Of a DNA stretch of 64,000 bases, positions 8,110 to 16,328 are shown piece after piece. Under the pieces are notes generated by a model. It was not told the origin of the DNA. It saw only the letters and a program-made list of their open reading frames with translations, and did no database searches. The stretch covers positions 1,178,001-1,242,000 of the forward strand of contig NZ_JAZAQL010000001.1 in NCBI RefSeq assembly GCF_037081675.1, written 5' to 3'. The stretch's first letter is position 1; each line of letters opens with the position of its first letter. Position numbers and translations under genes: made by a program. This DNA comes from Halorubellus litoreus (lineage in GTDB: Archaea > Halobacteriota > Halobacteria > Halobacteriales > Natrialbaceae).

Positions 8110-10191
8110 ATGCAGCCGCTCGGATGCAGCCCGCGGCGCGAGCGAGGTCGTGCGGCGGCACCCCTCGTGGGCGTCGTCCTCATGCTCGGGCTCGTCGTCG
8201 CCGGTGCAGGCCTCGTGTACGCCACCGGGATGGACGCGAAAGCATCCGTGCAGGACGCCTCCGCGGCCGACAGCGCGGAGACGTCGCTCCAGGCTGCCGG
8301 CGCGACGTTCGCGTCGGTCGCGCACGCCGGGGGCGATGCGACCGAGTTCGTCGACCTCGGCGACTCGGCGCGGGACATCCGCGTCGAGAGCGACGGCCGC
8401 CTCCGCGTCCAGGTGAACGGCCGCGCGGCGTGTACGGCCGAGACCGAGCTCGGGACGGTCGTCGCCGACACCGGCTCGGACGTCACGGTCGCGTACCAGG
8501 CGGGCGCCATCTTCAGGCGGTCGGCGAGCGGGACGACCATCGTGCAGTCGCCCGCGCTCGACTACCGCACCGAGCACGTGAACGGTCACCCGATCCGGAC
8601 GGTGTCGTTCCCGGTGCCGAACGTCACCGGCGACGTCGACGGCCGCGAGTTCCTCGCGAGCGCCGACCGCGCCGACGACACCATCCAGGACGACCTCTGC
8701 CTCACCGACGACGGCGCCGTCGACCTCGAGTACGTGCGCGAGGTCACCATCACGGTCGCGGGCAGCGACCACTATCGCGCGTGGCATCGGTTCTTCGAGC
8801 GCGAGTTCGGCGCGGTCGCCGACCACAGCGTCGACCACGGGACCAAGACCGCGTCGGTCACCGCACCGCTGGGTGCGGGCGTCCGCCCGAGCCAGTTCAC
8901 GTTCGAGGGCATCCAGGTGTACGGCGCGATCTTCTCGACGGCGTCCTCCGGCGAACTCCTCCTCCAGACCCAGCACGCGACCGTCGACAGCTACGACAGC
9001 GCGGCCGGCCCGTGGGGTGGCGCCGCGCCGACGTACGAGAGCGACGGCGCCGTGTTCACGCGCGGGAGCGTCGCCGTGCAGGCCAACGGCGCGACCATCG
9101 CGGGGAACGTGTACGCGGAAGGCGAGGTCGAGCTCTCGCAGTCCTGTGGCTCCGGCACCGACCAGTGCGTCACCGGGGACGTCTACGTGAACAACTCCAC
9201 GGCGAGCGGGCCCGTCACCGCCTTGCACCCGTCGAGCGCGAGCGAGCGCGCCGAACGCATCGGCGGGACGTGGGGGAACGGCACGCAGCTCCCGGCGGTT
9301 CCGCCGATGGACGCGACCATCGACCGGACGGTCGCGACCGCGAGCACGTACAACACGAACGACGACGAGTCCGCCGTCGACGCCTCGGGCGTTCAGTACG
9401 CGGCGGGGAGCGCGACCGTCGAGTCCGGCGTGTACTACGTCGACGACCTGACCGTCCCCGCCGGGAACGAACTCGTGTTCGACACGACCGACGGTGACGT
9501 CGTACTCGCCATCGCGGAGGACGTCGACATCGGCGCTGACGCCACGGTGACCGTGAAGGGCGACGGTCGCGTGCACGCGTTCGTCGGCGAGTCGACGACC
9601 GCGGGCGACCAGCTGTTCGTCGACGAGGGCGCGACCGTGCGCGTCCTCGACGCCGGCACGCGAACGTACCGGTCGAACGCGTTCGTCGTCGCGTGCAAGG
9701 CCGGGTGCAGTGCGACGTTCGCGGACGCCCCGTCGTCGAACCCGACGACGTTCACGGGCGTGCTCTACGGGCCCGGTGACGTCGCCGACGACGGCACCGT
9801 CAGTCTCGGGAAGCGCGTCGACGTCTGGGGCGCGCTCGTCGCCGGGACCGTCACGTTCGAGCAGCAAGCGGAGTTCCACTTCGACGAGTCCCTCCGGAAT
9901 CAGGTCGCCGCGGACGACGACGGCGACGGCGCACCCGACGCGACCGGCGGCGGCCTCAGCTACGTCGACCCGCCCATCGAGAACGGGTACGTCATCACCG
10001 TCACGTACGACGACGTCAACGTCACCGACGACACCGCCCGCATCGTCCCCGCCAGCGACGCGCTCGCCGCCAGTCAACTCGGGTCCGTCGGCGACCGGTC
10101 CTTCGACTCCGTCGTCGACCGGCGAATCGAGACCGTCGTCGACGCACGACCGACGCCCCGTGCACCGCTCGCCGTCGTCGACCTCGCGTGA
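8110..10191 (+). CDS. Pilin-like exported surface protein (DUF7305/DUF7289 type)
   Basis: A 693-residue protein taken from the ATG giving MQPLGCSPRRERGRAAAP; the upstream in-frame extension is repeat DNA. Residues 1-45 look like a haloarchaeal type IV pilin-like or membrane-anchor signal: a basic RRERGR stretch, then the hydrophobic APLVGVVLMLGLVVAGAGLV. The rest is extracellular-type sequence rich in Asp, Thr, Ser and Gly. The C-terminal third (VVLAIAEDVDIGADATVTVKG and on) has repetitive beta-strand character like polymer-forming bactofilin-type or DUF7305 domains. It resembles the haloarchaeal DUF7289/DUF7305 surface proteins; role unknown. It interrupts the eif6/rpl18a neighbourhood on the opposite strand. 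Confidence 0.8.
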   Translation: MQPLGCSPRRERGRAAAPLVGVVLMLGLVVAGAGLVYATGMDAKASVQDASAADSAETSLQAAGATFASVAHAGGDATEFVDLGDSARDIRVESDGRLRVQVNGRAACTAETELGTVVADTGSDVTVAYQAGAIFRRSASGTTIVQSPALDYRTEHVNGHPIRTVSFPVPNVTGDVDGREFLASADRADDTIQDDLCLTDDGAVDLEYVREVTITVAGSDHYRAWHRFFEREFGAVADHSVDHGTKTASVTAPLGAGVRPSQFTFEGIQVYGAIFSTASSGELLLQTQHATVDSYDSAAGPWGGAAPTYESDGAVFTRGSVAVQANGATIAGNVYAEGEVELSQSCGSGTDQCVTGDVYVNNSTASGPVTALHPSSASERAERIGGTWGNGTQLPAVPPMDATIDRTVATASTYNTNDDESAVDASGVQYAAGSATVESGVYYVDDLTVPAGNELVFDTTDGDVVLAIAEDVDIGADATVTVKGDGRVHAFVGESTTAGDQLFVDEGATVRVLDAGTRTYRSNAFVVACKAGCSATFADAPSSNPTTFTGVLYGPGDVADDGTVSLGKRVDVWGALVAGTVTFEQQAEFHFDESLRNQVAADDDGDGAPDATGGGLSYVDPPIENGYVITVTYDDVNVTDDTARIVPASDALAASQLGSVGDRSFDSVVDRRIETVVDARPTPRAPLAVVDLA

Positions 10192-10222
10192 AGAAGAAAC
10201 GCCTCGCGACCCCGAACCGGGG

Positions 10223-10888
10223 TCAGTCGAGGAAGCCGAGCGTCTGCTCGATACGCGTCAACTCCGGGCCGCTCGTGTCCTCACCGACCACGTACCCGTG
10301 GTCGTTCGCGAGCAACCCGGAGCCGACGAGCGGCGCACCGAAGTTCACGGTCCCGACGTCCGCGTGCACGCCGAGGTGCTCGTCGAGCGCCGCGAGCTCC
10401 GCCTCCGTGGCCTTCGGGTGACAGAGCACGCCGTCGTTCGTCGCCACCGCCGCCGTTCCGACGGTCCGAACGCCACCGAGCTCACCGCGCTCGACCGGCA
10501 CGTCGAGCGTCTCCTCGACGATTCCGACGGCGTCGTCGCTCAGCTCGGGGTGGACGTACGCGCCAGTGTCGTTCGCGAGCACGACGTTCCCCGCGGCGTT
10601 CCGACGACCCGGGAGCACGCCGACGTCGACGTCCACGGCGTCCTCGAGGCGGTCGCGCTCGCGGTCGCGGATGCGGCCCGTGACCACGAGTCCCTTCGAG
10701 TTCCCGGCGACGAGCGACCCGACGGTCGCGGACCCACCGATGTTCGTGGCAATCGCTGGGACCTCGAGCTCGTCGGCGAGCGCGTCGACGAGTTCGTCGT
10801 CGACGTCCGGTCGAACGACGAGTACGGTGTCGGTCGCGCGAGCGAACACGCCGACGTACGGCGATCCGACGAACGCGGTGCGTAGCAC
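10223..10888 (-). CDS. eif6: Translation initiation factor 6
   Basis: aIF6 binds the large ribosomal subunit near L14/L24e and prevents premature joining with the small subunit. The 221-residue protein shows the five-fold pseudo-repeat of the family, with the repeated pattern T-N-x-G (for example ATNIGGSATVGSLVAGN). It starts with a GTG codon two bases after the rpl31e stop, so it is the third gene of an rpl39e-rpl31e-eif6 operon. The operon ends here because a plus-strand gene is next. Confidence 0.96.
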   Translation of the reverse strand: MLRTAFVGSPYVGVFARATDTVLVVRPDVDDELVDALADELEVPAIATNIGGSATVGSLVAGNSKGLVVTGRIRDRERDRLEDAVDVDVGVLPGRRNAAGNVVLANDTGAYVHPELSDDAVGIVEETLDVPVERGELGGVRTVGTAAVATNDGVLCHPKATEAELAALDEHLGVHADVGTVNFGAPLVGSGLLANDHGYVVGEDTSGPELTRIEQTLGFLD

Positions 10889-10890
10889 CG

Positions 10891-11169
10891 TTATTCTGCG
10901 TACTCGGCTTCGACGACGCGGTCGCCGTCGACGTCGAACGGCGCTGCGCGCACGCGAACCTTACTCGGGGGCTTCTTCCGGCCGCGACTCCAGATCGCCT
11001 CGTTGATCGAGGGGTCGAGACGGACCTGGTCTTCGTCGACCTTGAAGTGCTGTGCGAGGTGCTCGCGGATGAGCGTCATCGCCTTGTCCGCGCGCTTGTG
11101 CTTCGCTTCGGCTTTGGCGTCTCGGAGCGGGACGGTAACGACGCGCTCTTCGAATTCTTCTGCGCTCAT
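10891..11169 (-). CDS. rpl31e: 50S ribosomal protein L31e
   Basis: A 92-residue archaeal/eukaryotic-type ribosomal protein of the large subunit, near the peptide exit tunnel. Family features include ERVVTVPLRDAK at the start, the helix KRADKAMTLIREHLAQHF, and the conserved INEAIWSRGRKKPPSKVRVRA segment. It is two bases from both neighbours (rpl39e upstream, eif6 downstream), consistent with a single transcript. Confidence 0.97.
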   Translation of the reverse strand: MSAEEFEERVVTVPLRDAKAEAKHKRADKAMTLIREHLAQHFKVDEDQVRLDPSINEAIWSRGRKKPPSKVRVRAAPFDVDGDRVVEAEYAE

Positions 11170-11171
11170 CG

Positions 11172-11324
11172 TTACTCGTCCGTGTCGTTACGCCGCCAGT
11201 TCCGGCGCTTGTAGTTCCGCTGGACGTCCATGTCGGTCTTGAGCATGACCCACGCCGGCACCCGACTGTTCTGTCGGTCGAGCTTGGCGAGGCGCTTCTT
11301 CTTCGCCTTCGACTTCTTGCTCAT
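11172..11324 (-). CDS. rpl39e: 50S ribosomal protein L39e
   Basis: A 50-residue, strongly basic ribosomal protein that lines the exit tunnel. The sequence begins MSKKSKAKKKRLAKLDRQN and contains the conserved RVPAWVMLKTD and RNYKRRNWRRNDTDE segments. The start is the ATG at 11322-11324; the frame continues upstream without family similarity. It is the first gene of the rpl39e-rpl31e-eif6 operon and has a TATA-like element at leaderless spacing. Confidence 0.97.
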   Translation of the reverse strand: MSKKSKAKKKRLAKLDRQNSRVPAWVMLKTDMDVQRNYKRRNWRRNDTDE

Positions 11325-11350
11325 AGTGGCCGAGACTATCGCGTGGGACC

Positions 11351-11358
11351 TTATAGGG
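11351..11358 (-). promoter_or_regulatory. TATA-like box of the rpl39e operon
   Basis: The minus strand reads CCCTATAAGG here, about 27-34 bp upstream of the rpl39e ATG. This predicts a transcript with essentially no 5' leader, common in haloarchaea. Confidence 0.55.
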
Positions 11359-11463
11359 TTGTCCTTTCGGTTCGGTGATGGACGCGGTCGGGTGGTTGGG
11401 ATCGCCTCCGGCGCGTGTCGGCTCGCCGGAACTTTCATTCGGCGGGCGTCTGTCGTGGCGCGT

Positions 11464-12819
11464 ATGCGTTCGACAGCCGCTCCGGTGCTCGTCGCGCTTC
11501 TCGTCGCGCTCGCCGGCTGCGGGACGGCCGTGCCCGGGACGAACTCGACGCCGGACGCGACGACGGCCGGTGACGGGACGGCCGAGGCGGCGACGACCGC
11601 CAGCGACGACTCGGGTGCGACGACGAGCACCGCCGCGACGACCACGACGACGACCGCGCGGTCGACCGCCGCGGGCACCACGACGACATCGGAGGCGGTC
11701 GACGGCGACCTGCCGCCGGGCGTGAACGCGTCCGGAATCGTCGACGCGGGCACGCTCTGGAGCGCGCACACCGAGGTGGCGTACGACGGCGACGGCTACG
11801 AGCACGTCCTCGCACTCGCGGGCGACGCGGGGAACCGGACGACGATACGGCTCCGGGCGAGCGCGAACGCGTCGCGGGCGCTGGCGGCGTTCGAGAACGG
11901 GACCGCGACCGAGTACGCGTGGTTCGCGGACGGCGGGAACCGGTCGGCGACGTGGAACACGACGTCGCCCGAGCGAGCGTACTACGAGCGAGCGGGGCTG
12001 TCCTCGGTCGGGCCGGCGCTGGTCGTCGCGGTCGCGGAGTCGTACCCGGCGTACGTCCTCCGGCGGGTCGCGGTCGAGCCCGCCGGGACCGTCGAGCGCG
12101 ACGGTCGCACGTACGTCCGGTTGCGAGCGACGGGCGTCGCCGAGAGCGAGACGGGCGGTGGCGTCTTCGAGCCGTCGCTCCCGAGCGACGAGTACGCCGA
12201 CGCGAACGGGACGGTCCTCGTGTCCCGCGAGGGGTTCGTCGCGTCCATGGACCTCTCGCTCGACCCGGCCGACGGCGGGACGGCGCTATCGGTGACGATG
12301 AACGCGACCCGGACGGCGCCGGCGGTCGAGCCGCCGGACTGGCTCGGGGACGCGCCCGCGCTGTCGACGTCGGTCGTCGAGCGGACGGACCGCGGCGAGC
12401 CCCTGCTGCTCGCGGTCGAGAACGCGGGCGACGTCGCGGTCTCCACGGGCGCGACGCTCTCGATCGGGAAGACCGGGTTCGACTTCGGGAACGTCACGCT
12501 GTCCGAGCCGATCGCGCCAGGCGAGACCGCGTACGTCTCGCTCGACGGGAACTCGACGTTCGACGCGGACGTCGAGGTCGCGGTCGGCGACCGGCCGACG
12601 GTCGCGGGCGACGCGCCCGACTTCGGGTCGGCGTCCGGCGTCGTCGTGACGGTCGTGGACGGGAACGTCACGGCCGCGGTCGGCCTGCCGGAGAACGAGA
12701 CGACGACCGCCGCGGCGGCGGCGGTCGCCTCGGAGCGCGCCGTGGCCGCGACGCCCGCAGTCGAGCGCGCCGCGGGCACCGCGCTCCCTCAGAGTTCGAA
12801 CGCGCGAAGGGTTTCGTAG
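11464..12819 (+). CDS. Haloarchaeal lipoprotein, DUF7537-like
   Basis: A 451-residue predicted secreted lipoprotein. The start MRSTAAPVLVALLVALAGCGT gives a signal peptide with lipobox LAGC (Cys about residue 19), followed by a Thr/Ala/Asp linker (about 25-80). The central part (LWSAHTEVAYDGDGYEHVLALAGD... TTIRLRASANAS) resembles haloarchaeal DUF7537 lipoproteins. The C-terminal part has an immunoglobulin-like or transglutaminase-linked beta-sandwich character (LLLAVENAGDVAVSTGATLSI). Function unknown; anchored outside the membrane. Its 3' end overlaps the convergent thpR by 31 bp. Confidence 0.8.
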   Translation: MRSTAAPVLVALLVALAGCGTAVPGTNSTPDATTAGDGTAEAATTASDDSGATTSTAATTTTTTARSTAAGTTTTSEAVDGDLPPGVNASGIVDAGTLWSAHTEVAYDGDGYEHVLALAGDAGNRTTIRLRASANASRALAAFENGTATEYAWFADGGNRSATWNTTSPERAYYERAGLSSVGPALVVAVAESYPAYVLRRVAVEPAGTVERDGRTYVRLRATGVAESETGGGVFEPSLPSDEYADANGTVLVSREGFVASMDLSLDPADGGTALSVTMNATRTAPAVEPPDWLGDAPALSTSVVERTDRGEPLLLAVENAGDVAVSTGATLSIGKTGFDFGNVTLSEPIAPGETAYVSLDGNSTFDADVEVAVGDRPTVAGDAPDFGSASGVVVTVVDGNVTAAVGLPENETTTAAAAAVASERAVAATPAVERAAGTALPQSSNARRVS

Positions 12820-13343
12820 CGCGGGCCGTCGTCGGTGAGCGTGCTCTCGGTGAGGTGGACCTCGTCGACGAGCGTAGTGCCGACGGTCGGTTCCTCCTCG
12901 ATGACGACCGCCTGTACCTGGTCCTTGCCGCCGCCGTGGCGGACGCGAGCGATGGTGGCGTGGGGCGTGAAGTCGTGGTCCTCGGGGTCGTAGCCGAGCG
13001 CGGTGGTCTCGCGTTCGACGGCGTCGTGGAGGTGTGCGAGCTCGAGGTCGCCGCGGCGCACGCCGACCCAGATGACGCTGATGTAGTCGAGGCTCGGGAA
13101 CACGCCGAGGTCGCCGTACTCGACCTCGAAGGGGTCGACGTCGGCGTCGTCGACGGCGTGCTCGACGGCGTCCGCGACCGCGTCCAGGCGGTGCTCGGGT
13201 GTCTCACCGAGGAACTTCAGCGTGACGTGGGTTCCTTCGGGGTCCGTGGGGTCGACGCCGGCGGCGTCCGCGAACAGCGATTGGACGTCGGCGACGGCGG
13301 GAGCGAGCGCGTCGGGGAGGTCGACGCTCACGAACAGTCGCAT
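12789..13343 (-). CDS. thpR: RNA 2',3'-cyclic phosphodiesterase (2'-5' RNA ligase family)
   Basis: A 184-residue member of the 2H phosphoesterase superfamily, ThpR/LigT group, which opens 2',3'-cyclic phosphate ends of RNA and can reverse 2'-5' ligation in vitro. Both catalytic H-x-T motifs are present: HVTLKFLGET (about 39-48) and HATIARVR (about 128-135). The start MRLFVSVDLPD is typical. The gene ends inside the 3' end of the convergent lipoprotein gene. Confidence 0.95.
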   Translation of the reverse strand: MRLFVSVDLPDALAPAVADVQSLFADAAGVDPTDPEGTHVTLKFLGETPEHRLDAVADAVEHAVDDADVDPFEVEYGDLGVFPSLDYISVIWVGVRRGDLELAHLHDAVERETTALGYDPEDHDFTPHATIARVRHGGGKDQVQAVVIEEEPTVGTTLVDEVHLTESTLTDDGPRYETLRAFEL

Positions 13344-13515
13344 ACCCCCGAGTCGAGCGCGCGCGACCGTAAACCCCCACGCCCGTTCAATCACCGTCGG
13401 GGCGCCCGTACGCCGGTGCAATCCCCGTGCGACGGACGGGGTACGCCGGGGAGTACGCGGCGCTGGGGAGCGCGGACCGTCGCGCTTATTCGACGGCGGT
13501 CGGTAAGCCCTTGGC

Positions 13516-14556
13516 ATGGAGTCGTTGCACGCGCGATACCCGTTCTTCGAGAGCGCGCGGGAGGCGGTCGACGACGCGGCCGTGGACCTCGGCGAGCTCG
13601 TCGCTCGCGGGGACGCGCCGGCGGTCGACCGCGCGGTCGAGCGCGTCACGGCCGCGCTCACGGAGGGCGACGTGGGCGCGCCGCGACGGCGCACGCGCAC
13701 GGAACTGCTCTCGTATCCGGTCGCGCGCGTGCTCGTGTCGCTCGTCGACGAGCCAGCGGTGACGCGGACGTACGCGCAGGCGGAGGCGGCGACCGCGGTC
13801 GAACGCATCCGCGCGGACGTGACGGAGCACGCGGACCTCTCCTACGGGTCGGGCGGCGAGGTGTCGCTGTCGGGGTTGCTGTCGGAGTTCGGGCTCGACG
13901 ACGCCGTCGAGCCGGTCCCTGGTGAGGACGCGTACCGCGTCGGCGTGACGGCGTACCTCCGGTTGTCGTCGAACCTCGACGGCGACGCGTGGCGGCTGAA
14001 CCGCCGCGAGCTCGCCGACGGCGAGGTGCCCGTCGAGCGCGACGAGTTACTCGTCTTGCTCCGGCAAGCGATCGAGGACCGCGTCGCCGACGGCCTCCCG
14101 CTGTCGGTCCCCGACGCCATCGCGGACGCGCTCACCGACGCGGTTGGCCGCGTCGAGGAGGTGCTCGCGGACATCGACGTCGCGGTCGACATCGACCGCG
14201 TCGTCCCCGAACTGTTCCCGCCGTGCATGCACGCGCTCCTGGAGCGCGCTCGCGACGACGAGGAACTCCCGGCGCACTCGTGGTTCTCGCTGTGCTCGTT
14301 CTGCGCCGCCATCGGGATGGACGCCGAGGACGTCCTCGAACTCCTCGACGTCGCCGAGGGCGAGGACCCCGTGCTCGCCCAGCGCGTCCGGTACGGCCTC
14401 GAGCGCGTCGCTGGCGAACGCGGCGTCGAGTACCCGCTCCCGTCCTGTGAGACGATGGACGCGTACGGCGACTGCGTGAACAAGGACGACCTCTGCGCGG
14501 ACGTCCAGCATCCGCTCTCGTACTACGAGGCGCGCGTCGAGTCCGCCGGCGACTGA
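13516..14556 (+). CDS. priL: DNA primase large subunit PriL
   Basis: PriL is the non-catalytic subunit of the archaeal-eukaryotic primase that synthesises RNA/DNA primers with PriS. The 346-residue protein begins MESLHARYPFFESAREAV, a typical family start. Four cysteines expected to hold a 4Fe-4S cluster are C237 (PPCMHALL), C311 (SCETMD), C320 (YGDCVN) and C327 (DDLCAD). The C-terminal QHPLSYYE pattern is also characteristic. The small membrane protein after it is on the opposite strand. Confidence 0.96.
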   Translation: MESLHARYPFFESAREAVDDAAVDLGELVARGDAPAVDRAVERVTAALTEGDVGAPRRRTRTELLSYPVARVLVSLVDEPAVTRTYAQAEAATAVERIRADVTEHADLSYGSGGEVSLSGLLSEFGLDDAVEPVPGEDAYRVGVTAYLRLSSNLDGDAWRLNRRELADGEVPVERDELLVLLRQAIEDRVADGLPLSVPDAIADALTDAVGRVEEVLADIDVAVDIDRVVPELFPPCMHALLERARDDEELPAHSWFSLCSFCAAIGMDAEDVLELLDVAEGEDPVLAQRVRYGLERVAGERGVEYPLPSCETMDAYGDCVNKDDLCADVQHPLSYYEARVESAGD

Positions 14557-14692
14557 CCGCTCGCAGCGCTCGCGTCGACTCGGGTGCGTTGGGACTTCCG
14601 TCGCGGAGAATCCAGTGCGTTACCGCTCGCAGCGCGCTCGTTCGTCGATGTGATTCGTCGGTCGAGTCGCCGGCTGGCCGCGTGCGCCGCGG

Positions 14693-14932
14693 TCAGGCCG
14701 GGTTGCCGTTGTCGTCCTCCTCGCCGTCCTTCGTGAAGTACGCGAGCGCGTACCCGATACCGACCATGAACACCACGAAGAACATGATGGCGCCGGCGAG
14801 CGCGAACCCGCCGTCGACGGTGAGGACGCCCTGGGCGTCGCCGTAGGTCAGGCCGATGGCGACGAAGATGGCGAGCATGACGAGAACCGAGGCGATGGAG
14901 ACGACGACCTCGGTCCAGTCTTGACGGTCCAT
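14693..14932 (-). CDS. Small two-TM membrane protein (DUF7472-like)
   Basis: A 79-residue protein with two hydrophobic segments (VVVSIASVLVMLAIFVAIGL and ALAGAIMFFVVFMVGIGYAL) and a charged acidic C-terminus (KDGEEDDNGNPA). The start MDRQDWTEVV is chosen because the hydrophobic segment follows directly. Small proteins of this kind sit next to priL in other haloarchaea and, from memory, are filed as DUF7472. Function unknown. Confidence 0.75.
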   Translation of the reverse strand: MDRQDWTEVVVSIASVLVMLAIFVAIGLTYGDAQGVLTVDGGFALAGAIMFFVVFMVGIGYALAYFTKDGEEDDNGNPA

Positions 14933-15059
14933 AGGCGAGTTGAACCGGGGCGGGGACAAAAGGGTGTCTAACTCGCCGTCCGCGCGTTCCAGGGGTGAGC
15001 GTGACGTGGATACCTACCGGACGTTCAGGCAGTGAGCGCGAGGTGGCCGCCGGACTCAC

Positions 15060-15150
15060 GCGGTGAGTTCGACGAGGACGTCGGCCGTTCGTTCAGGCGG
15101 TGAGTTCGACGAGGACGCCGGTCGTTCGTTCAGGCGGTGAGTTCGACGTC
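15060..15150. repeat. 37-bp tandem repeat copying the 3' end of the adjacent gene
   Basis: Units at 15060-15096 and 15097-15133 differ at two positions; a third partial unit starts at 15134 inside the coding end of the iron-binding lipoprotein gene. The repeated piece begins GCGGTGAGTTCGACG, which on the minus strand encodes the last residues of that protein (VELTA). The stop triplet TCA of the gene (15130-15132) lies at the end of unit 2 and the corresponding TCA recurs in unit 1. Confidence 0.8.
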
Positions 15151-16218
15151 GTCGAACTCGAGGAACGCGGTCTCGTAGCCCTCGTGGCGTGCGACCTGCG
15201 CGGGCGTGGTCACGGAGAGCGTGACGTCGTCGTCGGGTTGGACGTCGACGTTCGCGCCGTAGTGGTAGCCGAGTTCGGGGTCGAGGACGCGGTCGAGCGC
15301 GTCGTCGAAGACGGTGTCGCCGTCGCGGTCGACGGTCGCCTGGATACCCATGCGGGGGACGACGTAGCCGTTGTACGGCGTGCGCGGGCTGACGGCGAGG
15401 TACCGGCCGTCGAAGCGGTCGGCGTCGACGACGGTCGTCGCGAACACCGCGTCGCCGCTCTTCGGTTCGCCGTTCGCGGGGTCGCCGAGGACGCGCCCGG
15501 GGAGGTCGCCGGGTGCGGGCGCGACGCCCATCGGCATCTCCATGTCCCTCTCCATGGGGCCGCGCGCCGCCAGCTCGCCGGCTCTGTCGGGCGTCTGCTC
15601 GTACGTGATGTTCTCCTTCGTCGCCTCGCTGTACGGTAGTTCCACGGGGATGGTCGCGCCCTCGCTGAACCGGCCGGCGTAGTCGCCGGTCATCGTCACG
15701 CCACTCCCCTCGAGCCCGCCGACGGAGACGTTCACGGTGAGCGTCGCCGCGTCGACGTCGCCGAGGTCGAAGTTCGCGCCGTAGTGGAACCCCATCGGTT
15801 GGGAGAGCATCGGGTAGATGGTCTCCTGGCTGACGGTCTCGCCGTCGCTCTCGATGTCGATACTGACGCCGGCGTCGGGCAGCACCTGCTTGGTCTCCGG
15901 GTCGAACACGCTCACCATGACGTGCGCGTCGTCGCCCTCCTGGATGGGGGTCTTCTCGACGCTCGTCCCGTTGACGTTCCAGAAGCGATGCGGGTACGAG
16001 TACATCGTCATCGCGGCGTAATCGCCGGATTTCGCCATCTCACCCATCTCCATGCCTTCGATGTGCGTCGGGAAGTACACCGCGTTCGGGCGGTCCTCGA
16101 GCACGGGCGGGGAGCGCGCCGAGCGCGTCTCGAGCAGGCCCATACAGCCCGCCGTCGCGCCGAGCGCGCTCGCCGTCGCACCGGCGCTGGCCGTCCGGAG
16201 GAACGTGCGTCTATCCAT
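15130..16218 (-). CDS. Iron-binding lipoprotein, P19/Tp34-like (DUF7350 type)
   Basis: A 362-residue exported protein started at the ATG giving MDRRTFLRTASAGATASALGATAGC. A twin-arginine-like RR motif is followed by a lipobox (ATAGC), so it is probably a Tat lipoprotein. It contains two related domains, each with an HYGAN motif (H145 and H319), and a Met/His-rich start (GMEMGEMAKSG, MTMYSYPHRFW). P19/Tp34-type proteins bind ferrous iron or copper through Met and His ligands and serve FTR1-type iron uptake. The haloarchaeal form is DUF7350, annotated as iron transporter. It lies 110 bp after a DyP-like gene on the same strand, so the pair is probably one iron-related operon. Confidence 0.78.
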   Translation of the reverse strand: MDRRTFLRTASAGATASALGATAGCMGLLETRSARSPPVLEDRPNAVYFPTHIEGMEMGEMAKSGDYAAMTMYSYPHRFWNVNGTSVEKTPIQEGDDAHVMVSVFDPETKQVLPDAGVSIDIESDGETVSQETIYPMLSQPMGFHYGANFDLGDVDAATLTVNVSVGGLEGSGVTMTGDYAGRFSEGATIPVELPYSEATKENITYEQTPDRAGELAARGPMERDMEMPMGVAPAPGDLPGRVLGDPANGEPKSGDAVFATTVVDADRFDGRYLAVSPRTPYNGYVVPRMGIQATVDRDGDTVFDDALDRVLDPELGYHYGANVDVQPDDDVTLSVTTPAQVARHEGYETAFLEFDDVELTA

Positions 16219-16328
16219 GTACGAGGGTCGGGGAGTCACGTAAAAGCGGGTTCTGGTTTAGGACTCGAAACCGCGTGGTTCGCGGGTCGAACGTCGAACG
16301 CGTCACGCCGGGACGGGGGCTGCGCTCG

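Noticed and set aside
8074..10077. A long minus-strand frame opposite the surface protein gene
   Set aside because: Val/Asp/Arg-rich mirror of the plus-strand gene, with no signal, domain or ribosome binding site.
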